From Selenomonadales bacterium (GTDB lineage Bacteria; Bacillota; UBA994), in contig JAGXRZ010000010.1 in assembly GCA_018335585.1 (NCBI GenBank), positions 1-64,000 of the forward strand: DNA of 64,000 nucleotides, given 5' to 3'. The translations under genes were made by a program, and so were the position numbers. This document shows, one piece after another, positions 15,630-23,851 of this stretch. Within the stretch, counting starts at the first letter, position 1. Every line of letters starts with the position of its first letter. The notes beneath the pieces are model-generated. The model searched no databases. It was given only the letters and a program-made list of their open reading frames with translations, and was not told where the DNA came from.

Positions 15630-16148
15630 ATGGCAGAACACAAGTGTGTCGGTTGCCCCGGCACTTTAGAGAGAGACGCAAAGTTCGACCAGCTTGACGA
15701 CGTAATCGCCAAGCACAAGGCGCTTGAGGGCGCACTGATTATGATTCTGCACAAAGCCCAGCTCATTTTTGGCTATCTGCCTGAAGAAGTGCAGCGTTAC
15801 GTAGCCAAAGCTTTAGACATACCACTAGCCGACGTCTATGGCGTGACTACGTTCTACTCGTACTTCTCGCTCACGCCGCGCGGCAAGCACCGCATAGCTG
15901 TCTGCATGGGTACGGCGTGTTATGTGCGCGGGGCGGGCGACCTCTTGGCGGCGTTTGAAAAAGAGCTTGGCGTCAAGGTTGGGCAGACGACTGCGGATGG
16001 CCTCTTTACCTTAGAAGCTTCGCGCTGCATCGGAGCATGCGGTTTGGCGCCGGTATTAACCGTCGGTGAGGACGTGTATGGCAACATCATGAGTGTCGAA
16101 CGCGTGCCTGACATCTTGCGTAAGTATAGAACAGAAAAACAGCAATAA
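15630..16148 (+). CDS. hydC: Hydrogenase gamma subunit (NuoE-like, 2Fe-2S)
   Basis: A thioredoxin-fold 2Fe-2S protein that relays electrons beside the flavin subunit. It has 172 residues with an N-terminal helical bundle (LIMILHKAQLIFGYLPEEVQ) and the cluster ligands in VCMGTACYVRGA and SRCIGACGLAPV. ATG 15630 is preferred because GGGGGTG lies before it; ATG 15615, overlapping the hydA stop, has no Shine-Dalgarno sequence. The N-terminus carries an additional CVGCP pair whose role is unknown. It ends the enzyme operon at a strong terminator. Confidence 0.93.
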   Translation: MAEHKCVGCPGTLERDAKFDQLDDVIAKHKALEGALIMILHKAQLIFGYLPEEVQRYVAKALDIPLADVYGVTTFYSYFSLTPRGKHRIAVCMGTACYVRGAGDLLAAFEKELGVKVGQTTADGLFTLEASRCIGACGLAPVLTVGEDVYGNIMSVERVPDILRKYRTEKQQ

Positions 16149-16153
16149 GAAAG

Positions 16154-16177
16154 GGCTGGCTTAAGCCAGCCTTTTTA
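16154..16177 (+). terminator. Rho-independent terminator after hydC
   Basis: GGCTGGC (16154-16160), loop TTAA, GCCAGCC (16165-16171), then TTTTTA. It separates the catalytic hydrogenase operon from the sensory module that follows within about 20 bases; read-through may still link them. Confidence 0.88.
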
Positions 16178-16193
16178 GCAGAGGAGGTGCAGG

Positions 16194-16478
16194 GTGGTAA
16201 TTATCACTGTGTGCGTAGGCAGCTCGTGTTATCTGCGCGGCGCGCACAAGGTGGCCGAAGCGCTCGAGGGGGCTATACTGCGGCACGGGCTGCGCGGTAA
16301 AATAGAATTACAGGGTGCCTTCTGCTTGAATCGTTGCCTGGAAGGCGTGGCTGTCTCGGTAAATGGGCAGCCTGTCCCGCGCGTCACCGAGGAAAATGTA
16401 GAGGACATCTTTCGCGCATATGTGCTGGGAGAGGTGAACCTAGATGCGAGCCATCCGCGTCAGACAAGGGCTCTGTAA
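16194..16478 (+). CDS. Small thioredoxin-like (2Fe-2S) ferredoxin
   Basis: A 94-residue protein starting VVIITVCVGSSCYLRGAHKV, the NuoE/HydC C-terminal type of 2Fe-2S domain, with the second ligand pair in GAFCLNRCLEG. It is a single-domain electron carrier, perhaps the partner of the sensory hydrogenase that follows, whose start lies 35 bases inside this gene. GTG 16194 has GAGGAGGTG five bases upstream. Confidence 0.8.
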   Translation: MVIITVCVGSSCYLRGAHKVAEALEGAILRHGLRGKIELQGAFCLNRCLEGVAVSVNGQPVPRVTEENVEDIFRAYVLGEVNLDASHPRQTRAL

Positions 16479-18066
16479 GAACTGCTACGCATGCATTCGG
16501 GCATGCGAAGTTAAAGCGACATCTATTAAGCAAGGGCAGGCAGCAATCCTCGAGGAAGACTGTCTGGCCTGCGGAGCGTGCCTAGCGGTCTGCCCGCAGA
16601 AGGCACGCGAGATACGGCGGGACGAGCACATGGTTCATAATTTGCTGCGTGGGGCTACTCCTGTTTGGGTGAGCCTTGCGCCGTCCGCAGCACTGGGGCC
16701 CTACAGCTTGCCGCAGTGGTCTGAGATGTTAACGACTCTAGGCTTTGCCGGTGTAAGTCTAACTAGCTGGGGAGCGGCGTCCGTGTCGCAGGCTTACGCT
16801 GACTTAGCGCGGCGCGACGGCTGGGCGCTCTCAACAGCCTGTCCCGCCGCCGTTAAGCTGACGCAGAGGTTCTTTCCGAAACTGACGCGCTATCTCGCTG
16901 GTGTATCCTCGCCTATGGTGACGCACGCCGCTTGGCTAAAGCAAACCTACGGCTGTCGAGTAGTGTTTATCGGGCCGTGCGCGGCTAAGAAGTACGAAGC
17001 GGAGCGCTCCGGGCACGTAGATGTAGCTTTAACATTTCCCGAGTTTCTGCGCTTGACCCCTCCTGCCGTAGTCTCCACTGCACCGCATCTTTCTTTTGCC
17101 GGGCAGGGGCTCATGCACTTTCCTCTCGCCGGCGGGGTAGCGAACCAGGTGGATGTGCCTGTCTTAGCGCTTGACGGCATGGACGAACTTATGAAATATC
17201 TGGCGCGCGTGGAGCGGGGCGACGTGGTTCCCAAGGGAATCGTCGAGATGTCGGCCTGCCGCGGGTCTTGCCTAGGCGGAGCAGCCGCCTTTCGCGCGGA
17301 GTTGTCGCTTGCGGAAAAGCGGGCCATGGTGCTCGAACTACAGCAAGCGGCAGAGCAAGGGGCGCAGGCAGTCGCGCGCGCACACCTGCCGGAAGGCAAA
17401 CGCGCCCAAGCGAGCGAGCAGCGCATACTCGAGGCCTTGCGCGAGCTTGGCAAGACAGAACCGGCGCTTGAATACAACTGCGGCGCTTGCGGTTACCATA
17501 CCTGCCGCGAAAAGGCTGGCGCGGTAGCGTTGGGTCGCGCGGAACTAGAGATGTGCCTGCCCTTTATGCGCGCTAAAGCGGAGTCGCTCTCGAACCTAAT
17601 TTTGGCGTCTACGCCTAACGCTATAGTCGTAGTCGACAAGAATCTCTGTGTGCAGGAGTGGAACGCTGCGGCTGAGCGCATGTTTGGCGTCCCCGCGCAC
17701 AGCGCTAAGGGCAAACGTGTGGGTGAGTTTCTGCCGGAGGAGCATTTCCTCGGGGCACTAGATACGCTTGAACCTACGAGCGGCATCAAGCTTTCTCCTG
17801 CACCTGCGCTGATTACGGCGTTGTCTGTCGTCCCTGTTAAGGGCGGCGATTTGGTTATGGGTATTTACTCCGACATTACCGATATGGAGGAACAGGGGAA
17901 AGCGCTAGCTAAACTCCGGCAGGAGACGGTAGATAAGGCCCAGGAAGTTATTAACAAGCAGATGCGGGTGGCGCAGGACATCGCGAGCTTGCTCGGTGAG
18001 ACGACGGCGGAAAGCAAAATGCTGCTCTTAAAGCTAATGCGGGTCGTTCAGGGTGAAAAATCGTGA
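16444..18066 (+). CDS. Sensory [FeFe] hydrogenase with PAS domain (HydS-like)
   Basis: A 540-residue multidomain protein: a 2[4Fe-4S] ferredoxin (C11/14/17/21 and C40/43/46/50); a diverged H-cluster domain; a further Fe-S motif CGACGYHTC with C371; a PAS domain from about residue 380 (NAIVVVDKNLCVQEWNAAAERMFGV); and a C-terminal helix. The H-cluster ligands are present (C133 in TACPAAV, C179 in GPCAAKK, C272/C276 in ACRGSCLGG), but TSCC/SPGW is replaced and the GGGQP tail is missing. This is the pattern of group C sensory hydrogenases, expected to report H2 or redox state rather than to turn over fast. The ATG overlaps the preceding small ferredoxin gene and the stop overlaps the PP2C gene. 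Confidence 0.88.
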   Translation: MRAIRVRQGLCKNCYACIRACEVKATSIKQGQAAILEEDCLACGACLAVCPQKAREIRRDEHMVHNLLRGATPVWVSLAPSAALGPYSLPQWSEMLTTLGFAGVSLTSWGAASVSQAYADLARRDGWALSTACPAAVKLTQRFFPKLTRYLAGVSSPMVTHAAWLKQTYGCRVVFIGPCAAKKYEAERSGHVDVALTFPEFLRLTPPAVVSTAPHLSFAGQGLMHFPLAGGVANQVDVPVLALDGMDELMKYLARVERGDVVPKGIVEMSACRGSCLGGAAAFRAELSLAEKRAMVLELQQAAEQGAQAVARAHLPEGKRAQASEQRILEALRELGKTEPALEYNCGACGYHTCREKAGAVALGRAELEMCLPFMRAKAESLSNLILASTPNAIVVVDKNLCVQEWNAAAERMFGVPAHSAKGKRVGEFLPEEHFLGALDTLEPTSGIKLSPAPALITALSVVPVKGGDLVMGIYSDITDMEEQGKALAKLRQETVDKAQEVINKQMRVAQDIASLLGETTAESKMLLLKLMRVVQGEKS

Positions 18067-19232
18067 CCCTCTTCTTTGAGTACTACCACCGCTCCCTGCA
18101 TAAGTGGGGCGAAGAGCTATGCGGCGACCACGCAGAAGTCGTGCACACGCCACACGGGCTGATTGCGGTCGTGGCAGATGGCTTAGGCAGCGGGGTGCAA
18201 GCTAGCATCCTATCTACGCTGACGGCTAAGATTGCGGTGTCGATGCTAGCGAACGGCGCCGATACCGATGAAGTAATCTCCACTATCGCCCTCACACTCC
18301 CTGTGTGTCGACGCCGGGAGCTTGCCTACTCAACTATAAACGTGTTGCGACTTTCGCCGCAGGGCGAGTGTTATCTGGCCGAGTTTGACTGCCCGGAGAC
18401 GCTCATTTTTAGTGGCCACAAATTGCGCGAAATAGCTCGCTCCGAGCGGATTATAGGCGGCAAGCGGGTAAAAGAGAGCTTCTTTAGTGTCGCGCCCGGC
18501 GATATGATTTTCTTAATTTCAGACGGCGTAATTCATGCCGGTGTCGGGGCTAGCCTCAATATGGGGTGGCAGTGGGCAAACGTGGCGGCGTTTGTCGCCA
18601 AGTCGGCAAAACAAAGCAACAGCCTGCGCGCGATTGTCAGCGCGCTGTACCACACCTGCAAGCATCTCTATGTAGGGAGGCCGGGTGACGACACGACTAT
18701 TCTTGGCATACGTGCGCGCGAACCGGAACCTGTCTACGTGCTGACAGGGCCGCCCAAAGACCCTGCACAGGACAGAGAAGTCGTCAGTCGGTTTGTCGCG
18801 GCGCAAGGCCGCAAAGTAATCTGCGGCGGGAGTACGGCGCAGTTAGTGGCACGTGAACTAGGCACGCGACTCGCTACCGAACTTACGACCATGGATGACT
18901 CTATCCCTCCCACGGCAGATATGGAGGGAATAGACCTAGTAACCGAAGGTATGCTTACGCTATCCGCAGCTCTAACCATCATTCGTACTTTCGCGGCTTC
19001 CCAAGACGACCTCGAAGACAGCGCGCTGCTTAAGCGCAAGGATGGAGCTTCGCGCTTGGCGAACCTGCTGCTCACGCAGGCCACGCACATCTATTTTTTG
19101 GTAGGCGGCGCAGTTAATACGGCTCACCTAGACTACACTTCGTCTCAAGTGAGCGCGCGGCGCCAGCTTATCTCAGACCTCACGCACTATCTCCGCCAGC
19201 TTGGCAAAGAAGTTGTGGTAGAGTACTTCTAA
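18063..19232 (+). CDS. SpoIIE-type PP2C serine phosphatase, partner of the sensory hydrogenase
   Basis: A 389-residue protein. Residues about 1-220 are a PP2C/SpoIIE phosphatase domain with the metal aspartates in VVADGLGSGVQAS, ISDGVIHAGVG and GDDTTILGIR. Residues about 225-389 form a second domain I do not recognise (RKVICGGSTAQLVARELG at its start). The GTG overlaps the sensory hydrogenase stop by four bases, so the two are likely co-translated. Phosphatases of this class usually act on STAS-domain anti-anti-sigma proteins; the target here is unknown. Confidence 0.85.
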   Translation: MTLFFEYYHRSLHKWGEELCGDHAEVVHTPHGLIAVVADGLGSGVQASILSTLTAKIAVSMLANGADTDEVISTIALTLPVCRRRELAYSTINVLRLSPQGECYLAEFDCPETLIFSGHKLREIARSERIIGGKRVKESFFSVAPGDMIFLISDGVIHAGVGASLNMGWQWANVAAFVAKSAKQSNSLRAIVSALYHTCKHLYVGRPGDDTTILGIRAREPEPVYVLTGPPKDPAQDREVVSRFVAAQGRKVICGGSTAQLVARELGTRLATELTTMDDSIPPTADMEGIDLVTEGMLTLSAALTIIRTFAASQDDLEDSALLKRKDGASRLANLLLTQATHIYFLVGGAVNTAHLDYTSSQVSARRQLISDLTHYLRQLGKEVVVEYF

Positions 19233-19297
19233 AGACGGCAGACGGTGCCAAAACATGACCACCTTTTGCTGGTAGGAGCAGGTGCGACAGAAATCCC

Positions 19298-19348
19298 GTA
19301 GGGACGTGCGTTTCGCACGTCCGCGGACGTGCCAAGGCACGTCCCTAC
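19298..19348. repeat. Palindromic double-hairpin element (REP-like)
   Basis: GTAGGGACGTGC at the left end is the inverse of GCACGTCCCTAC at the right end. Internally there are two hairpins, ggacgtgc-gttt-c-gcacgtcc and ggacgtgcc-aa-ggcacgtcc, separated by GC. It looks like a mobile or dispersed intergenic palindrome. The first 11 bases also occur before aroK (from 6968). Confidence 0.8.
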
Positions 19349-19353
19349 ACTCG

Positions 19354-19380
19354 AACACCCCACGCGGGGTGTTCTTTGCT
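19354..19380 (+). terminator. Rho-independent terminator after the sensory module
   Basis: AACACCCC (19354-19361), loop ACGC, GGGGTGTT (19366-19373), then CTTTGCTT. It ends transcription before the spoIIIA operon. Confidence 0.85.
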
Positions 19381-19450
19381 TAGAACGCTCACCGCTCACA
19401 GCTCAACGCTCACCGCTCACCGCTCAACGCTCACCGCTCACCGCTCAAAG
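19381..19450. repeat. Mosaic short-tandem-repeat island E
   Basis: A run of 7-8 bp units of the type gctcaccgctcacagctcaa. It corresponds to one module of the longer islands (compare 38607-38630). It ends about 60 bases before the spoIIIAA start. Confidence 0.8.
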
Positions 19451-19507
19451 CAGGCATGTTTGCGACAGCTTGGCATATGAATGTAAGCAGAAAGGGGGAG
19501 GAGCAGA

Positions 19508-20407
19508 GTGGAGCGTGACCAAGACCTAAACCGCGCCTGGACTAGCCTGATGCGCTTAATGCCCCCTACCTGGAGTACAAGTCTTAGGTCATACCGCGGC
19601 ATCGAACTCCGGGTGCGGATTGGCCAGCCCGTACAGCTGCTCGAAGCGACGCGTGAAGTGATGTTGCCGATAACCGCAACTGAGGCAGATATCGAGCATT
19701 TGGTGTCTGCGTGTTCCGGCAGCTCGCTTTACGCATATGAGGAAGAGATGAAACAGGGCTTTATCACTCTCCCGGGAGGCCACAGGGTTGGGTTTGCCGG
19801 CAAAGCCATGCTTGACGGGGCAGGACTAGTGCGCGGACTAAAGCACATATCCGCGCTGTGTCTTCGGGTTGCTCGCAGCGTGCCGGGCTGTGCCGACGGT
19901 GTAATGAAGGAGGTCTTAGATGCGACGGGTGCACCGCACCACACTCTGATTGTGTCGCCGCCGCAGGCCGGCAAGACTACGCTCCTCAGAGACATTGCCA
20001 GGCAGGTGAGTTTGTTGGGCAAGCGAGTCTGCATCGTCGACGAGCGATCCGAGATTGCGGGCTGCTACCGCGGCAGGCCCGAACTGGACGTGGGCCCGCG
20101 CACCGATGTGCTAGACGGCTGCCCCAAAGCGCAGGGTATGCTGATGGCGCTTAGAGCTCTCTCGCCGCAGGTGTTGGTGACCGATGAAATCGGGCGCCCC
20201 GAAGACGTTAGCGCCATTCTGGAGGCTTTGCATGCCGGTGTGCGTGTTATCGCTACCGCCCACGGCAACTCGCTCGCGGAGGTGGCAGAGCGACCGCACC
20301 TCTCGCGCCTGCTCGGGCAAAGCATGTTTGAGAAGGTTATCGTGCTGAGTCATCGCCTAGGACCGGGCACAATCGAGCACGTGGGGTCGTATGCGCATCA
20401 TCGTTGA
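19508..20407 (+). CDS. spoIIIAA: Stage III sporulation protein AA, secretion-type ATPase
   Basis: Mother-cell ATPase of the SpoIIIA-SpoIIQ channel that links mother cell and forespore. The 299 residues include Walker A SPPQAGKTTLLRDIA, the IVDERSEIAGCYRG segment, VGPRTDVLDGCPKAQGM and VLVTDEIGRPEDV (Walker B). The GTG start follows GGGGGAGGAG. It overlaps spoIIIAB by 17 bases. In Bacillus the operon is sigma-E dependent; a weak sigma-E-like motif is at 19454-19481. Confidence 0.96.
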   Translation: MERDQDLNRAWTSLMRLMPPTWSTSLRSYRGIELRVRIGQPVQLLEATREVMLPITATEADIEHLVSACSGSSLYAYEEEMKQGFITLPGGHRVGFAGKAMLDGAGLVRGLKHISALCLRVARSVPGCADGVMKEVLDATGAPHHTLIVSPPQAGKTTLLRDIARQVSLLGKRVCIVDERSEIAGCYRGRPELDVGPRTDVLDGCPKAQGMLMALRALSPQVLVTDEIGRPEDVSAILEALHAGVRVIATAHGNSLAEVAERPHLSRLLGQSMFEKVIVLSHRLGPGTIEHVGSYAHHR

Positions 20408-20906
20408 CATACTGGCCTTTGGCCTCATCGTGTATGTAACAGGAGCGGCGGGGTTTGCTGTAGCCAAGCGCTTCACCGAGCGGCCGCGGCAGCTAGCTGA
20501 CCTCTGCCTGGGGTTAGAAGTGCTGCGCACCGAGATTGTCTACGCCGCGACACCGCTGGCAACGGCACTGGCGACACTCCGCATGCGCGCACCTCTAGGT
20601 GAGTTCTTTGTTCACGCAGCGGAAGGTATTGCTTCACTTAAAACAGCCCGCAGCGCATGGGAAGACGCGCTCCCGGTGCTCGTTAAGCAGTCGGCGCTCC
20701 TAGAGCCTGATTTGGCGGCACTTAGACACCTAGGCGAAGTGCTTGGTACCAGTAACCGCGAAGACCAAGAGCGCCACCTGCTGGTGGTATTGCGCAGGCT
20801 AGAGAGCCTGCAGCGCGAAGCGGAAGCAGAGGCCAGACGTAGTGCTACGCTGTGGAGATACCTTGGAGTCCTTTCGGGCATTACGCTGGTAATCATCCTT
20901 ATCTGA
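20391..20906 (+). CDS. spoIIIAB: Stage III sporulation protein AB
   Basis: A 171-residue membrane-associated component of the SpoIIIA channel, resembling GspF of type II secretion. It has a hydrophobic N-terminus (ILAFGLIVYVTGAAGFAVA), a helical middle with ERPRQLADLCLGLEVLRTEI, which is typical of the family, and a C-terminal membrane segment (YLGVLSGITLVIILI). The gene overlaps spoIIIAA and is followed after 15 bases by spoIIIAC. Confidence 0.93.
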   Translation: MRIIVDILAFGLIVYVTGAAGFAVAKRFTERPRQLADLCLGLEVLRTEIVYAATPLATALATLRMRAPLGEFFVHAAEGIASLKTARSAWEDALPVLVKQSALLEPDLAALRHLGEVLGTSNREDQERHLLVVLRRLESLQREAEAEARRSATLWRYLGVLSGITLVIILI

Positions 20907-20921
20907 TGAGGAGGGCCTGGC

Positions 20922-21122
20922 TTGGAGCTAAACTTTAGAGTGATTATGCAGCTGACAGCTTTCTTGTTGGCACTAGGCATCATCTACAATCTACTAAATA
21001 ACTGGGACAGAAAGGAGTCGGCAGGGCTAGTAATGATCACCGGCATAGTGATGGTACTGACCTTCCTGATCTACCAGGTGATCATTTTGTTTCGCGCCAT
21101 AGAAACCCTGATGCAGTTCTAG
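20922..21122 (+). CDS. spoIIIAC: Stage III sporulation protein AC
   Basis: A 66-residue protein with two membrane segments (QLTAFLLALGIIYNLLN; SAGLVMITGIVMVLTFLIYQVI), normal for SpoIIIAC. It uses a TTG start with GAGGAGGG about 8 bases upstream. Confidence 0.93.
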   Translation: MELNFRVIMQLTAFLLALGIIYNLLNNWDRKESAGLVMITGIVMVLTFLIYQVIILFRAIETLMQF

Positions 21123-21125
21123 GCT

Positions 21126-21512
21126 ATGCATATCTTCCAATACGTGTTGCTGGCGCTAGCCGCAGTTTTAGTGTCGCTCGTCTTAAAGCAAGTTAATCGT
21201 GAGTTGGCCTTAATCTTAGTCTTGGTGACCGGTATTGGCATAGTCGTAGCCCTGCTTGGTCACATCGCGCAAATCGTGCGGCTAGTAGAAGACATTGCGC
21301 GGCGGGCCGACGTGGGGAATCTGCACCTGGGCACACTGCTTAGGGTCATGGGTGTAGCCTATGTGGCGGAGTACGGAGCCCAAATCTGCAAGGACGCAGG
21401 TGAAGGCTCCCTGTCTGTGAAAGTGGAGCTAGCCGGCAAACTTGTAATTCTCGGCCTTTCCATCCCGCTTATCCTGGTGATACTAGACACGATTCTGCGC
21501 CTGATTCCCTAG
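21126..21512 (+). CDS. spoIIIAD: Stage III sporulation protein AD
   Basis: A 128-residue integral membrane protein, homologous in its first half to SpoIIIAC. Family features are LKQVNRELALILVLVTGIG and the conserved AYVAEYGAQICKDAGEGSL stretch. It follows spoIIIAC after three bases without an obvious Shine-Dalgarno sequence, suggesting coupled translation. Confidence 0.95.
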   Translation: MHIFQYVLLALAAVLVSLVLKQVNRELALILVLVTGIGIVVALLGHIAQIVRLVEDIARRADVGNLHLGTLLRVMGVAYVAEYGAQICKDAGEGSLSVKVELAGKLVILGLSIPLILVILDTILRLIP

Positions 21513-21515
21513 CCT

Positions 21516-22697
21516 ATGAAGATACTTGTTATGGCGGTCTTGTTTGTCCTGTTGTCAGCGGTGGGGACAGCCCATGCGGCTCCCGAAAGGCCGGGGCAGA
21601 ATGCTCCCGACGTAAGCGCAATTATTGAGCAGCAGCTAAGTGAACTAGATACTGCGGCGCTCGATGAAGTGCTGGCAAAACTACAAGCGGAGTATGCAGG
21701 GTACATACCGGAAATAGGCCTGCGTCAACTTATCGGGGGACTCCGAGCAGGTGTCATGGTCGACCCGCGCGAGTTGCTTAATAGCCTGCTGCGCTATGCT
21801 TTTCGCGAGGTGGTCGCTCAGACAGGTCTGTTGACGCGTCTCTTGGTGCTAGCGGTGCTCTGTGTGCTGATGCAGAAGATGCAAGATAGCTTCGGCGGCG
21901 GTGTCGGTCAAGTGGCTTATGCGGTTTGCTTTGTCGTGCTTATGGGCATTGTGCTCACGAGCTTTTCTCTCACCGTGCGCACGGTAAGCAACGCCGTGCA
22001 GACTCTATTGACCCTGCTCTATGCCTTAATGCCCGTGCTCTTGACCCTGCTCTTGTCAATGGGTGCGGCGGCCTCGGCAGCGCTGCTACATCCCTTATTG
22101 GCTACTGCGGCCACTACGGTCAGCGCCATCGTTGTCAACACCGTGCTCCCCCTCATGTACTTTTCCGGCTTACTGTCCTTTATTAACGCTCTTTCAGACA
22201 AACTGCCCGTCAGTAAGCTCGCGAGCTTGCTCAAGCAGCTTGGGGTGGCCGTTATGGGGGTCGCGTTTGCCGTGTTTATCGGCCTGACGGTAGTACAAGG
22301 CACCGCTGCCGGCGTCGCGGACGGCATCGCCTTGCGCACCGTCAAGTACGCCGTCAAGAACTTTATCCCGGTGGTAGGCGGTTTGTTTGCCGACGTCGTC
22401 GAGACCGTAGCCGGTGCCTCCCTGTTGCTTAAAAACGGCATCGGCTTAGCCGGGCTTCTGGGGGTGTTCTTTCTCTGCGCGCTGCCTGCTATTAACGTCA
22501 TGGTCACTGTCTTTATCTACCGCCTGGCCGCCGCGATTATCCAGCCGCTTGGGGCCAAGCCGGTGGTGCAGGCTTTAGACAGCTTGGCGGACATCCTGGT
22601 GGTGGTTGGAGGGGCCTTGGTGACGGTAGGGATAATGTTGTTTATTCTTATTACGATTGTCATCGGCACCGGCAACGCAGTCTTGGCGATTCGCTGA
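21516..22697 (+). CDS. spoIIIAE: Stage III sporulation protein AE
   Basis: A 393-residue polytopic membrane protein of the SpoIIIA channel. It begins with a signal-like segment (MKILVMAVLFVLLSAVGTAHA), has a soluble stretch (SELDTAALDEVLAKLQAEY) and then six or more membrane segments, including LLTLLYALMPVLLTLLLSMG. Length and order in the operon match the family. Confidence 0.95.
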   Translation: MKILVMAVLFVLLSAVGTAHAAPERPGQNAPDVSAIIEQQLSELDTAALDEVLAKLQAEYAGYIPEIGLRQLIGGLRAGVMVDPRELLNSLLRYAFREVVAQTGLLTRLLVLAVLCVLMQKMQDSFGGGVGQVAYAVCFVVLMGIVLTSFSLTVRTVSNAVQTLLTLLYALMPVLLTLLLSMGAAASAALLHPLLATAATTVSAIVVNTVLPLMYFSGLLSFINALSDKLPVSKLASLLKQLGVAVMGVAFAVFIGLTVVQGTAAGVADGIALRTVKYAVKNFIPVVGGLFADVVETVAGASLLLKNGIGLAGLLGVFFLCALPAINVMVTVFIYRLAAAIIQPLGAKPVVQALDSLADILVVVGGALVTVGIMLFILITIVIGTGNAVLAIR

Positions 22698-22701
22698 GGG
22701 G

Positions 22702-23241
22702 GTGGAACTTATCGTCCCATTTTTGCGCGCATGGACGCAGGAAATCGTCATATTGATAATACTAGCCACCGTCATCGACTTGGCGCTGCCAAGCGGTACG
22801 ATGCGAAAATACGTCGACTACACCGTGAGTCTGGTTCTTCTCCTAGTGCTGCTTGGCCCGGTCGCGGCGCTCCTGGCGGGCGGCTTTGACTTATCTGCGT
22901 TAGAGGTCCCCGCCGGAGCTAGGGGAGGGATAGAGGAGCTGTCCCTCACGCCGCTGTCGGACCAGTCCGTCTGGCTGACATACGAGCTGCTACTGCGTGA
23001 CAGGATAGCCGCTCTGGCCCGCACGGAACCGTCGGTTACGGCGGCCACAGTCGCGCTGTCGCTCGACCGGGAGACAAGAAGCCCAGACTTTGGCCGCATC
23101 GTGGCTGTGCGGCTAACACTTACGGTAGACAACGGCACTTCGCCGGCGTCTATTGAAGCACTACAGAGCCGTCTGCAGACAGCCCTACTTCGTGACTATG
23201 GTCTTAACCCCGCCGCAGTAACATTTCAAGTTGCGCGATAG
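22702..23241 (+). CDS. spoIIIAF: Stage III sporulation protein AF
   Basis: A 179-residue protein with two N-terminal membrane segments (IVILIILATVIDLALPSG; YVDYTVSLVLLLVLLGPVAAL) and a C-terminal alpha/beta domain. GTG 22702 gives the usual SpoIIIAF beginning (xxFLxxWxxxIV); an earlier in-frame TTG would lie deep in spoIIIAE. The start is four bases after the spoIIIAE stop. Confidence 0.9.
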   Translation: MELIVPFLRAWTQEIVILIILATVIDLALPSGTMRKYVDYTVSLVLLLVLLGPVAALLAGGFDLSALEVPAGARGGIEELSLTPLSDQSVWLTYELLLRDRIAALARTEPSVTAATVALSLDRETRSPDFGRIVAVRLTLTVDNGTSPASIEALQSRLQTALLRDYGLNPAAVTFQVAR

Positions 23242-23253
23242 GAGTGATTCCAG

Positions 23254-23811
23254 GTGAATGACACGGTTGTTAACACGCTACAGAAGCTCTTGGAGAACAA
23301 GAAAGTGCAGTTGCTACTCGCCCTAGCCTTAGTCCTACTCGCTTTTCGGCTTTATGCGGCGCCGCAGCCCGAACCCGATACGACGCTAGTGCATGCCGCG
23401 CGCGAGACACCGGCGGCTACGGAGGCGGCGTTCGGCTCGGCACTAGAGTATCGGAAGAGCCTTGAAGCACAGCTAGCTCTGCACCTCTCACACATTGCCG
23501 GCGCGGGGCAGGTTACAGTAATGCTGACGTTAACGGATGGGGGAAAGGCGGAGTTCGCTACCGACCGAGAGGAGACTCGCCGCGGCACCGACACGACTAC
23601 AGAGGAGACGCTTTCACAGCAAACGGTGCTGCTGCAGGGCGGTGGGCGAGAAAGCGGCCTTAAGTTGCGGGAGACGATGCCTAAGGTGCAGGGCGTGGTG
23701 GTTATCGCCAGTGGCGCAAGCACAGCAAAGGTACGGGAGATGCTGACGGAGGCCGCCGTGACCATCCTCGCCCTCCCGCCGCACCGCGTCACAGTTCTGC
23801 CGGGGAGATAA
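23254..23811 (+). CDS. spoIIIAG: Stage III sporulation protein AG
   Basis: The ring-forming channel protein between mother cell and forespore. The 185 residues have one N-terminal membrane segment (VQLLLALALVLLAFRLYA) and the ring-building domain (LALHLSHIAGAGQVTVMLTL; GVVVIASGASTAKVREMLTEA), with a charged, low-similarity loop between strands. GTG 23254 has AGGAG nine bases upstream. Confidence 0.95.
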   Translation: MNDTVVNTLQKLLENKKVQLLLALALVLLAFRLYAAPQPEPDTTLVHAARETPAATEAAFGSALEYRKSLEAQLALHLSHIAGAGQVTVMLTLTDGGKAEFATDREETRRGTDTTTEETLSQQTVLLQGGGRESGLKLRETMPKVQGVVVIASGASTAKVREMLTEAAVTILALPPHRVTVLPGR

Positions 23812-23851
23812 TGCACGCAGTTAACTTGGTCATAAAGAGGAGGAAATAGAC

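Noticed and set aside
19454-19481. Sigma-E promoter for spoIIIAA
   Set aside because: GCATGTT and CATATGAA are near the expected positions but the -10 fits CATACAnT poorly and the spacer is 13; kept only as a remark under spoIIIAA.
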